From Omphiscola glabra (Eukaryota > Mollusca > Gastropoda > Lymnaeidae), in contig OZ024798.1 of NCBI GenBank assembly GCA_964017045.1, forward strand, positions 28,510,347-28,574,346: DNA of 64,000 bases, in the 5' to 3' direction. Positions 36,819 to 46,597 of this stretch are shown here, piece after piece. Each line of letters begins with the position of its first letter. The first letter of the stretch is position 1. The notes beneath the pieces were generated by a model that was not told the DNA's origin, did no database searches, and worked only from the letters and a program-made list of their open reading frames with translations. The translations under genes and the position numbers were made by a program.

Positions 36819-37177
36819 ATGGAAGGGGGTGTCATAAAGGAGTCACCACCCAAAGAGAGCAGGAAAAACAAGCGTCACAGGGGAGGGGCGGGGAGGGACA
36901 AGCACAAAGACGTACCACAGGAGCCCCCGTCATTGCCGGCTGTTGGGAAACTTAAACCGGACATGGTCAACGGGCTGACGGTGCCCAACGGGGGTGCAGA
37001 TGGCGCCAGGGCGGTGGTCTTCGATCTAGAGGAGAGCAGCACCAGCAATGAGGAGAACACGGAGGCTGAAGAGGAGATAGGCCCCCTCAGGTCCGTCAGG
37101 GCGCCCTTGTCGACTCAGTCCTCTTACGATGTGTCCGATCTGATCATGGACCCAGCCGCGCACACACCTAACATGAG
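36819..37177 (+). CDS. ACACA: Candidate distal first coding exon of acetyl-CoA carboxylase (leader A)
   Basis: The ATG begins MEGGVIKESPPKESRKNKRH and opens 119 codons plus two bases, ending CCTAACATGAG before a good donor (GTAAGTG). GC content is far above the surroundings, as expected for selection on coding sequence. The protein is hydrophilic: a basic Lys/Arg stretch at 12-30, an acidic DLEESSTSNEEN region near residue 75, then DVSDLIMDPAAHTPNM. Vertebrate ACC1 leaders are likewise acidic and serine-rich and end just before the AMPK site. The phase (two bases) is what the common exon at 47374 needs; joining gives [11 protein letters not shown], very like the vertebrate HMRSSMSGLHL. The next exon would be about 10 kb away. 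The splice link is inferred; the exon might belong to an unrecognised gene. Confidence 0.68.
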
Positions 37178-38703
37178 GTAAGTGTTGGTTTTTTATTTTA
37201 AAAAGTCAAGCTCTATTTGTTGATTATTATTATGAGACATCATTGGCATCGTGTTGTCCCAAATATTTGGTAGTATATAGACCAACACTCGGGGTAATAG
37301 GTGAGGGTTAATCAGGTGTAGCAATGTGCCGGCCCCTTTATTCAAATGAACTGCATGTTTTTGGGTCGGATTAAATGGGTTCAATGGTGGGTGGGACTAG
37401 GCATTGTGAATGGTAAACAGATGAGGTCGGAGAGCACCGCCTGTCTTGCCCCAGAAAACTTAACACTACACCACTGACCAGTAACCATTTCCCTTTTAGA
37501 CTAAAGAATCTCCCCAACTAGATCTAGATGTTTTAAATCATTGATGACAACTTTAATTTCCTTCATGGGGGTGTCTGCACGAGATTAGGGAGATGGGTGG
37601 TGTGGGGGGAGTATTTGCATCTAATTAGAGTTACGGGTTTTGGGAGTAAAGTAAACACACACCCCCCCCATCTTTTTTTTTGTTTTCTTCTTCTGCCTTC
37701 CATTTTAATTTCTCCCAGTAACAAAAATAATATGGGAAAGAAAAAAATTAAATCGTTTTTTGTATATTTAATTTTAGATTGCGGGGGGGGGGGGGATTAG
37801 AAGAGAATAAAATTATATATGTTAATTTTCAAGCTTGGGCTCCAACTATCTAGGATGGAGCAACGCGTTTTGACTGCACGTCCATTCCTACCTTTCGATC
37901 AACGGATTTGTAGAATTGAAAATAAGATTTAAAAATTATAGGCCTACTAAAATCCATTCTTTAAATAATCACAGGATTTTATAATTTAATTTGCTGAAAG
38001 ATGGGACATAGTTTCTTATCAATATTATTATTAAATAGTCAACAATGCTCTAATAATTTTTAAACTGAAATTGTTTGTACTACTGAAGTATTGTTCTACT
38101 GAAGTATTGTACTACTGAAGTTCCTCGTGAACTCCCGAATTAAACACAAATACCAAATGACTTGCATGACCCACGGGGCAAAATTTACCAAGTCCTCCAG
38201 GTCCAAGGTCTAGATAGGGGATGGGGTTGGCTTCCACTACTCGAGGGGGGATACACGCTCCTGATTCCCCCCCCCCCCCTCCCATTTTTTAAATCTTTTC
38301 CATCATTTCCCAAGGCAACGAAAGTAAAATAAGTATTTTTTTTTTTAACATGCAAAAGCAGTTTCACTTGCGTAAAATCGCTTAATCGCCAAAGACTTTG
38401 TAATGTGAAACAAAAAATAAAATAAAAACAGTATAGGCAATGACCAGGGAATGCATGTGTCTAAAACTTGTAACCGAACAGCCTAAATATCACCATGCAT
38501 CGATTCCTTTCTTTTTTTTTTCTTTTAAGTTTTCCCATGTCTTGGCTTACCTGCCATTTTATTTCCACTTGAGATGAGCTAAGTTGGTCCGGCTGTTTGA
38601 TTTTTTACAATTTTAGACATCTGCGAGACAAAAATATCTCTCTTAGTTTGAGCTAATCTAAAGGAGCGGACATTTGATAAACAGCTCAGTCTATAGTCTT
38701 GAC

Positions 38704-39018
38704 CAGCGGTTCCCAAATGCTGGGTTGTGACCCGGTACCGGGCTATGGAAGCAAAATTACCTGGTCGTCGAATGAAGAAAAGAAAACACGAAAATGTAGG
38801 TTATATTATTGTTAGTACTCCTTAATATATTTTGGTGTGTTTGAGTTCTTTATATTTTGCTATGGGTAAATGCTTTATTATATTAAATGAAAACTGTGTG
38901 CACGTTCATATCTGCTATATGTTACCTGCATGCCAGAATAGAGGCCATACAAATGTTAGTGGGTCACGAAGGAGAAGTATAAAAATGATAGGATTCACGA
39001 AGGGTTTGGTAAACGCTG
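38704..39018. mobile_element. hAT-like element, family Y copy 1 (315 bp)
   Basis: The ends CAGCGGTTCCCAAATGCTGG and GGTTTGGTAAACGCTG are imperfect inverted repeats. Flanking 8-mers are GTCTTGAC and GCCTAGAC (6 of 8). The body has GTGACCCGGTACCGGG near the left end and GTGGGTCACGAAGG near the right. It shares CCGGTACCG, GCAAAATTACC and GGGTCAC landmarks with the element at 45601-45878. Confidence 0.65.
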
Positions 39019-39026
39019 GCCTAGAC

Positions 39027-39208
39027 CATGGATCGGCAACCTTTTGGTAATAGCGGGCCAAAGTAAGACTTCCATTTATTCAGCGTGCCAATAACTTATA
39101 GGTATACTATTAATAAGACGCTTTTTTTTTTGGTCATTAATAATTATTTTGTGATGTACCCCGCAGCAATGAAAGCCTGGCAAGCGTGTCTTAGGTTGCA
39201 GACCGCTG
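39027..39208. mobile_element. hAT-like MITE abutting family Y copy 1 (182 bp)
   Basis: The ends CATGGATCGGCAACCTTT and TAGGTTGCAGACCGCTG are imperfect inverted repeats. The interior has AGCGGGCCAAAGTAAGAC and a run of T. It starts 8 bp after the preceding element, so the two share a target duplication or one landed beside the other. Its own duplication (GCCTAGAC and GTCCAGAA) is poor. Confidence 0.5.
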
Positions 39209-40060
39209 GTCCAGAATCTTATGATGCATTTAAAATATAGAACATTTCATTAGTCAGGAATTAGGTGATAAAAATTGAATACACTTGCTAATACCGATAT
39301 TTTATTCGGTGATATTATTATAGACTCGTCAGTAGGTCTCTTCTAGGGTCCCGTCACAGTTTTTAGTAATCAAAAGACTTCCCGGGAAATTTTCCCATCC
39401 CGGGTCCACGTTTTTAGAGTACAAATTTGTGTGTGTAAGTCACTTATTGTGAAAAATTGTCGCTATTAATAAGCGTCAGTTCAAACGATAACGTCAAATT
39501 CCTTTCAAATTAGCGTCAAATAATTTATATGAACGCACTATTTTGTGCGTGGTTTCTTTTCTTTTTTTTTTGTGGACAAAAATAAAGATTTGATTGTGAC
39601 AAGGCTTCATACAAAAATCGCATCAAATGTATGAACGAAAATTTGAAAGGAATTTGATCGTTTGAACTGAGACTAAGTCAGGACCTATAAAATATAGTCA
39701 ACTGTGCTATGAATTACTAAGCTCAGTAGCTTTGGCACACTGCTTCTCAAGGGTTACTAAGCTCAGTAGCTTTAGTACACGGCTTCTCAAGGGTTTTAAG
39801 TTGCGACATTCATATGGAGACAAAGAACCTTACCACGATATATTGGGGGAAAAGTGCTTTTAAGTAGGGTAAATTCTTGGAAAGGAAAACACAGTAAAAC
39901 TTTTTTTTTAAAAATATTATGTTATTGGCTAAAATTTTCTTCTTTTTTTTTTAAGTTTAAAAAAAAGTAATTCACAGATTGTTAAAAATTGTCGCTATAA
40001 GCCAGGACCTATAAAATATAGTTAACTGCGCTGGATTACTAAAGCTCATTAGATCTAGTA

Positions 40061-40369
40061 CACAGGTTCTCAAGCGTTTTCAAGTCACGGCCTCATTCGT
40101 GTAGAAGCAAAGTGCCCTGACCACGATATGTTAAAAAATTCTTTTTAATTTTGAGAATAGTCTAGTAAATTCTTAGAAAGGAAAACATTTTAAAACTTAA
40201 TTTTCTAGCATAATTTTATAGGCGAGATATTTAATGGCAGGATTTAAATTGTACCAAACTTTAAGACACAAAGTAAAAAAACAAAACAAATATTGTTTCA
40301 AAGGGCGACCCCACGTAAACCCATTGGCAACCCCATTTGAGGTCACCACCCATGGGCTGGGAACCCGTG
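40061..40369. mobile_element. hAT-like element with CACAGGTTCTCAAGCG end (309 bp)
   Basis: The left end CACAGGTTCTCAAGCG and right end GGCTGGGAACCCGTG are imperfect inverted repeats; flanking 8-mers ATCTAGTA and CTCTACTA match at 6 of 8. Near the right end are GGCGACCCCACG and GGTCACCACCCATGG. Truncated copies of the left end, with the same upstream flank, lie near 35380 and 39755, so a larger repeat was copied with it. Confidence 0.6.
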
Positions 40370-40918
40370 CTCTACTAAACTGACTATCCCAAGACTTCGT
40401 GTGTCAAACTGTCTTTTTATTACTTTATATTATAACGTGTGTTTTTTTTCTTCCAAAATCAACATAATAAGACATATACAAATAAAGAAACATTTATTAT
40501 CATTCCGAATTGGTGTTTTAAAAATTCGAAACGAACCCCTTGTTACTATTGTTACAAGTTGCTAGAAACTTTGGCTTGTAAATATTTAGTGACAGATTCG
40601 AAACTAGAATTGCGACATGGTAAACAATTCAAAACTCACAATGTGTTGAGTTCTTTTTCTACAGGTGCTCATGTCCAAATTTTGCTTAACAGGCATATTA
40701 TGGGCTAGTTATCCGTTGCTAGGGCTTAGTCGTAAAACATGAAGCGAATAGTAGTAGTCAATCTCTTTACTAATCTTAACTTTAAACAAAAAATTTCACT
40801 TGTAGAAAATAACAATCAAACAACTATTAAAAAACGAACTGTTTTACAGTTTAATTCAGTTTATAATCTGTTTTTAATTTAAGTAATTTTATCCTGGGAT
40901 GCGCAAAACCTTTGTGTC

Positions 40919-41838
40919 ATGTCTGGTAGTGCTGTGATGTCCCCTGTTGTCATGTCTGGTAGTGCTGTGATGTCCCCTGTTGTCATGTCTGGTAGTGTTG
41001 TGATGTCCCCTGTTGTCATGTCTGGTAGTGCTGTGATGTCCCCTGTTGTCATGTCTGGTAGTGCTGTGATGTCCCCTGTTGTCATGTCTGGTAGTGTTGT
41101 GATGTCCCCTGTTGTCATGTCTGGTTGTGCTGTGATGTCCCCTGTTGTCATGTGTGGTAGTGCTGTGATGTCCCCTGTTGTCATGTGTGGTAGTGCTGTG
41201 ATGTCCCCTGTTGTCATGTCTGGTTGTGCTGTGATGTCCCCTGTTGTCATGTCTGGTAGTGCTGTGATGTCCCCTGTTGTCATGTCTGGTAGTGCTGTGA
41301 TGTCCCCTGTTGTCATGTCTGGTAGTGCTGTGATGTCCCCTGTTGTCATGTCTGGTAGTGCTGTGATGTCCCCTGTTGTCATGTCTGGTAGTGCTGTGAT
41401 GTCCCCTGTTGTCATGTCTGGTAGTGCTGTGATGTCCCTTGTTGTCATGTCTGGTAGTGCTGTGATGTCCCCTGTTGTCATGTCTGGTAGTGCTGTGATG
41501 GCCCTTGTTGTCATGTCTGGTAGTGCTGTGATGTCCCCTGTTGTCATGTCTGGTAGTGCTGTGATGTCCCCTGTTGTCATGTCTGGTAGTGCTGTGATGT
41601 CCCCTGTTGTCATGTCTGGTAGTGCTGTGATGTCCCCTGTTGTCATGTCTGGTAGTGCTGTGATGTCCCCTGTTGTCATGTCTGGTAGTGCTGTGATGTC
41701 CCCTGTTGTCATGTCTGGTAGTGCTGTGATGTCCCCTGTTGTCATGTCTGGTAGTGCTGTGATGTCCCCTGTTGTCATGTCTGGTAGTGCTGTGATGTCC
41801 CCTGTTGTCATGTCTGGTAGTGCTGTGATGTCCCTTCT
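40919..41838. repeat. 33-bp minisatellite, about 28 copies
   Basis: The unit is ATGTCTGGTAGTGCTGTGAT followed by GTCCCCTGTTGTC, 33 bp. Copies differ at a few positions only (GTGTTG, GGTTGTG, TGTGTGG, CCCTTG, GATGGCCC). One unit is eleven codons with no stop, so a 319-codon frame (MSGSAVMSPVV repeated) opens on + and a 310-codon frame (MTTGDITALPD repeated) on -. Neither has a signal, partner exon or non-repeat coding flank. Homogeneity suggests recent expansion. Confidence 0.93.
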
Positions 41839-44178
41839 AGAAAGTACAACTCAGAACGGTGTGACGTCCTTAGTTTAAAATTAAAAAAAAAAAGAAAGAA
41901 CAAAATAAAAAAAACCCACTCATGTCATCAAGGAAACGGTTTTGTCCCGGGAAAAAAACAACTTTTAAAAAAGGTATAATTTGCTGGGATCAGCTTTTCA
42001 AATGTTTAAGCAGGCCTGCTACATCATTTATATAGTGGGTATCAAATTTAGCTCTGATAATTTGGTGAGCGCAGCATTTTCATATATGTATGTGTTTTTT
42101 ATCATAATATTTATATGTTTTGGGTTATTTTTTTACTTGTATTTTAGACGGGTTGCATTTTGTTCACTTATAACATTTAGCATAATCAATGTGTATCTAC
42201 TTAGCAAAGGTTTTAACACTAGTTCGACCGAATAAATTAAAAAAAAAATAAAAATATCCTGTTACCGACAGTTACGCCATCCAGCTCCTAACGAGTGTGA
42301 CAATAATCACCGGCCATTATCGGGCATTTGTGATGTATGGTCAAATAACAAAACCCTCTTCCCCCCTCCCCCTTTTTTTCCTATGCTGATCAGAATGTTT
42401 TATTTAATGTGATGGATCTAAATTCTAAAACATACCGTGGTATTTTGGTCTCGAGATGTCCGTGAAGAGGCTCCGTGTAGATGTGCTGCTCCCTCTAGCA
42501 CAGCGATTCTCAACCTGTGGGTCGCGACCCCTTTGGGGGTCGAACGACCCTTTCCCAGGGGTCGCCTAAGACCATCGGCAAACACGTATACTCTACAGTT
42601 ATGAAGTAGCAACGAAAATAATTTTGTGTTTGGGTGGTCGCCACAACATGAGGAACTGTACTAAAGGGTCGCGGCATTGTGGAGGTTGAGAACCACTGCT
42701 CTAGCATTACCCCCGTTCTGTCACTGCTGTTTTGATCACATATCTTTGATGAGTGTGTGTGTAGTTGACAAGTGTTCAATCGAACTTTGTTTTATTCAGG
42801 CTTGTTTCGGTGTCAATTATGCGGATGGTTCATTGCGATTGCGTTCTGGTAGTAAGTGGTTAAAGTCTTGGATTCCCTTCTGTCTTATATATTGGAACGT
42901 GTCATTTTATTTCACCTGAACGTCTCCTCAGATTGGTCAAAACGTATTGACAATGTTTTGGTAAGCACAATGTTGGCACTTGTTATATGAGTCGTTATCA
43001 TCTTATTTGGACGTTGGATAAGTGTGAAGCATAGCGATCCCCATTGAAAGGTGACCATTGCTATCTATACTTAGTGTGACGGGAAAAGTCAGTCAAAAAG
43101 CATTGCTCCTACTCCCCCCCTGCTCACCCCGGTCAGTTACGCCCCATGTTATTCGGTGAGTAAGCTCATTCCATAATGCACCTTATTATCCTTCCTCGAA
43201 ATGGAACCATGACGTCACAGATTATTTTGAACTCCGAATATTGTATAACTGGATTCCAGCAGCATGGCTATATAAGAGATTTCCACAATAATAGCGCATG
43301 CTATTGGACACTATTTATATTCTCAAGATTAAATATGGCCTGCATAATCTGAGGGTTATCATAGTCAGAAGATTGGACTCTATTGACACTTGGCCTTGAC
43401 ATAGACAGGTTCACGACCGGATCGGACAAACCAATATCATTATGGTACTTTCCTCTCTCTCCCCCCCCCCCAACCCAAAGAAAAATAAAATTAAAAAAAC
43501 ATAAAAAATGTGTGGCTTCGGTATCGCGTCATATTTATTTCTTAATCTCCAATACTTTGAACCCGTGTTTAGCAGCTTCCATCCACTGTCATCAGTCGTG
43601 TTGTGTGAATGTTTACATACAGTGGCGGATTCAGGGGGGTGGGCCTAAGTCCCCTTCCTGTATGTCGTGTTTTATTTTTAAACTAAAACGTATAAACAGT
43701 GGCAAGTTATTATTTTTTAACACGGTAATTGTGTCAATAACCGTGCCGCGTCCTGTCGTTCGTTATCTGGATCTGCCTCTGTGCTCGGAAGATACCCTGG
43801 ACCCGCACTTGTTCAACGATAGCCAATCATAGATGTGACAGGGAAATGTCTTATGTTTCAATGCCTGCCATGCCGTAAGGATGTCCGTGTGTGGGTATCG
43901 CGTTTGCTGACTTGGCCTAATTCTCACAGCCCACGAATCACGCTATTATGACTCGCGTGTTGCCTTCATCGATGGAGCATTGGCCAGCCAACTTGTTTGG
44001 GTCTGGTTTTTTTGTTTTTTAAAGTTTCTGACTATGAGTTCAGTGCCCCGGGATGATTATGTTTACACGGCGAGTACCAACTTGCAGTCCTCCGAGGCTT
44101 ATTTAAACAGACATATCAGCTGTTTATCTCGAATTCAGTTTAATTTCCCGGGTGTACTTTTTTTTTCCAACTCCGTGG
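41839..44178. other. Intergenic or intronic DNA upstream of the 44.2-kb exon
   Basis: Contains one SPIN-like element (42501-42698) and C runs near 43460. A partial repeat at 43623-43782 has the ends CAGTGGCGGATTC and GGATCTGCCTCTG but no target duplication. Open frames at 41981-42235, 43383-43832 and 43980-44276 lack recognisable domains. The last 150 bases before 44179 could hold a promoter for leader B, but nothing decisive is seen. Confidence 0.4.
42501..42698 (+). mobile_element. SPIN-like hAT MITE, copy 3 (198 bp), best preserved
   Basis: The left end is CAGCGATTCTCAACCTGTGG, followed by GTCGCGACCCCTTTGGGG; the right end is GGAGGTTGAGAACCACTG. A perfect 8-bp duplication CTCTAGCA flanks it (42493-42500 and 42699-42706). 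Internal landmarks GGTCGCCTAAGACCATCGG, CTCTACAGTTATGAAGTAGC and GGTCGCCACAACATGAGGAA are intact. The orientation is opposite to the copies at 29409 and 35562. Confidence 0.9.
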
Positions 44179-44387
44179 ATGATATACCCCGAACGGCAAA
44201 CGTTAGCGGTGTCATTTCTTGTAGTGTTGGCAACTTTAACCTGTTGGATATTGCTCACCTGCCGGAGACGTCGTGAGGTCGACCAGGCCATCAACAACAG
44301 CAAGTCTGCACGCATGGACGAGACATGCAGGAGGATCACTTTAAAAAAGCCGGCGCCACGCAGTGTGGCCAGCAATGGGAGCTTACA
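44179..44387 (+). CDS. ACACA: Candidate alternative first exon encoding a membrane anchor (leader B)
   Basis: From the ATG (MIYPERQ), 69 codons plus two bases run to a donor at GTACGT. Residues 8-28 form one hydrophobic segment (LAVSFLVVLATL, then TCWILL), immediately followed by RRRREVDQ, then a hydrophilic, basic tail with RRITLKKPAPRSVASNGSL. A short N-terminus, one membrane helix and a basic stop are the pattern of a tail-out anchor and resemble the N-terminal tether of vertebrate ACC2 on the outer mitochondrial membrane. The exon ends in the phase that the common carboxylase exon at 47374 accepts, giving SLQHTMSGIS. Membership in this gene is inferred from phase, strand, proximity and the anchor; frames overlapping it on both strands show no such structure. 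Confidence 0.52.
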
Positions 44388-44709
44388 GTACGTTTGTAAC
44401 TTTGTATGTAATGTGTCAGTGGTCCTAGAAACCAATTACCACATCCGTATACTTTAGGCGATTATGCACTCAGGACATGGCGTAATATCGTTTGGCGTTT
44501 ACGGCCCACTAAAAATAATTGGCTGTGCAACTTTTAAAAGATCTAAAGCGGGTGGCCAACTGAATGCTAACATGTTATGTGAATGGTTCTAAATTTATTA
44601 AATCAGCAAATGGGAGAGGGGGGAAAAGTGTGTGTGTGTGGGGGGGGGGGGGGGCTGTCAGGTTTAACTGTTGATATCTTTATAATATATTGTTGTTGCA
44701 ATTCATTTG

Positions 44710-44841
44710 TTTCGGTGTCAAATGATTCGGTGTCAAATGATTCGGTGTCAAATGATTCGGTGTCAAATGATTCGGTGTCAAATGATTCGGTGTCAAATGA
44801 TTCGGTGTCAAATGTTTCGGTGTCAAATGATTCGGTGTCAA
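44710..44841. repeat. 15-bp minisatellite, about 9 copies
   Basis: The unit is TTCGGTGTCAAATGA, with GTTTCGG variants at three places. As 15 bp is five codons, + (SNDSV repeated) and - (SFDTE or LTPNH repeated) frames stay open across it. These are artefacts of the repeat. Confidence 0.92.
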
Positions 44842-45600
44842 ATGTGTGCAGCATATGTAAATGGCCATGTGGACACAGTAGTGTGATGTAAGACGCCGGA
44901 TGGAAAAGTAGTCTTTTGGGAAGTTGGTGGTAATTTTAGAGAAAAAAGAAGAAATATACACGTGCACACCCGTTGTATGTGTTGACCCCCATGTAATTGT
45001 GGACCCCGTGTGTATGAAGAAATTGTTGGGAACCCCGGGTTTGCACCCATTTTTTCCAAACTGTTTAAAAGGTTCGCGAAAAGATTAATGTAATTTTTTC
45101 AATGCCTATAACATATATGTGCCTGTATTATTTCATGAATGTATTTTTTTTTTATTTCTCTATAGTTTATTTGGTATGAGGGTTGGGATGAATGTTTTTT
45201 GTTTTTTTTTAAATATGCGGTGCCGTAAAATCAATTCTATAAAGACAGAAAAGACAATGTAGCAGATCTATAACTAACACTTGTGCTCTGTTTCTAACTT
45301 ATTATAACTGGGCCCAGGATCTTTCAAAGGTCGGGAGAAGCTCACGCCAGTTGGCTTTTTTTTTTTTTTTTTTTTTTTTTTTAGATCCCTTGACTCAACC
45401 CTGTGCACAGTGATGTCACTAATTCAATCTGACGTCACGGGAATTTTCCAACCTTTTCATAACCCCAATGCCTTTTTTTTTATATGAGTCCTTATGGATT
45501 TTGCGATCCAATGACCGAGTACTTATTTTGTGAAGTTCCCAGTAATATGGATTAAAATGTTTCAACAAGAACCCCAAAATGTGTATCCTTTACTTTAAGC

Positions 45601-45878
45601 CAGCATTTCCCACATGCCGGGACGCGACCCGGTACCGAGACACAAAAGCAAAATTACCGGGTCGCCAAAAGAAAGAAGAAAAAAACGTTTGGAAATCTAG
45701 GTTAGATTATCGTGACGTACTCATTAATAAATATTTGGTAAGTTAATTTCTTTTCAGTCTTGTATTAGTAAATGCTTTATTATAATATAGGAAAAGTAGT
45801 TATAGATTACTATATGCCAGTAAAGGCGATTTGTACAAAAATAATCGGGTCACTAAAATAAAAGTTGTGGAAACGCTG
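45601..45878. mobile_element. hAT-like element, family Y copy 2 (278 bp)
   Basis: The ends CAGCATTTCCCACATGCCGG and GTTGTGGAAACGCTG are imperfect inverted repeats. The body shares GCGACCCGGTACCGAG, AAAGCAAAATTACCGGGTCG and TCGGGTCACTAAAA with the element at 38704-39018. No clear target duplication remains. Confidence 0.62.
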
Positions 45879-46597
45879 CTATATTTTGAAGCAAACAAAA
45901 AAAGGGGAAATCTTATCGCCTGTGATTTCTTATCGATTCTTGCTTCAAACTTGTATCATTATCAGAAGAAATTTCTCTTGGATGAGAATGTTATTCAATA
46001 AACTACCGCATAAAATAAATGTATGCCCCACGAGACGTCAAGAAGCCACATAGAATACAGGGACAGCTGAAAAATTACTTTTATAGTTTTATTTATTTAA
46101 AAAATGTTAAATGTCAACAAAAATGGTTGAGATTTAAAATATTTGTCAGTCAATTTTTTTGTTATTGAGTGGCAAGCTTGGGTCCGGCCCAAACGACCAA
46201 AGCCACAGATGCTAAAAATAAAAGCATATTAATTTACTGTTATATGTTCAAAACTATTATTTATAAATTTATAGTAAATTTTTAATAAAATATTTTTAAA
46301 CCGAAGCATTCAATATGAAACCTTGCGAGAGACATTTAGGAAAGAAAAAAAAAAGAAGAGGAAAATATGGGGTGGGGGGTGGATGACTAAATGCAGAGAC
46401 ACCGTACCAAAATATATGGCGAACTCTTCTGTTTATCAGGTGAAAACCGTCGTCATTGGATTGTTTACAATCTGTGTTGAGGGCAACATGGCCGCCCATG
46501 TCGGCTGATTCACTCACTCACTCACTGTATGTTTTCAACATTGGTGCTTGCGTTTGAGCTGATAAAATTGTATTCAATATTGCCCTTTCGCCTTAAA

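Larger units (their letters stand above)
37178..40060. other. Presumed long first intron: repeat-rich, no exon seen
   Basis: Contains G runs at 37785-37797, C runs at 37662 and 38267, two adjacent hAT-like elements (38704-39208) and repeated debris of the form GACCTATAAAATATAGT-AACTG (39680-39790 and 40005-40040), also related to 35330-35400. Around 39720-39790, a 50-bp piece containing AAGCTCAGTAGCTTT is duplicated in tandem. No coding exon was recognised. Confidence 0.45.
44388..46597. other. Region between leader B and leader C
   Basis: Contains a G run at 44641-44654, a 15-bp minisatellite (44710-44841), T runs at 45359-45382, an element at 45601-45878 and AT-rich DNA to 46300. Near 46486, AACATGGCCGCCCATG resembles a YY1 initiator-type site about 110 bp upstream of the ATG at 46598, followed by a CACTCACT repeat; this could mark a promoter, but only weakly. 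Confidence 0.4.

Noticed and set aside
40879..41878. Repetitive protein genes of 310 and 319 residues
   Set aside because: Both frames arise from a 33-bp unit that lacks stops. There is no non-repeat coding part, signal peptide or splice partner.
42510..42919. Frames over the SPIN-like element at 42501
   Set aside because: They translate a non-coding MITE and its flanks in several frames.
43623..43782. Possible MITE with CAGTGGCGGATTC ends
   Set aside because: The inverted ends are weak and the flanks show no target duplication.
43383..43832. 149-residue frame on + strand
   Set aside because: It runs through a poly-C tract and repeat debris, and no domain or splice site fits.
44583..44967. 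Frames of about 100 codons around the 15-bp array
   Set aside because: The unit is five codons long, so frames on both strands stay open. They run into G runs and non-coding flanks.
46529..46597. Upstream in-frame ATG giving a hydrophobic N-terminus for leader C
   Set aside because: Possible, but the ATG at 46598 opens a leader of the usual hydrophilic, Ser-rich type. Without 5'-end data the longer form was not preferred.
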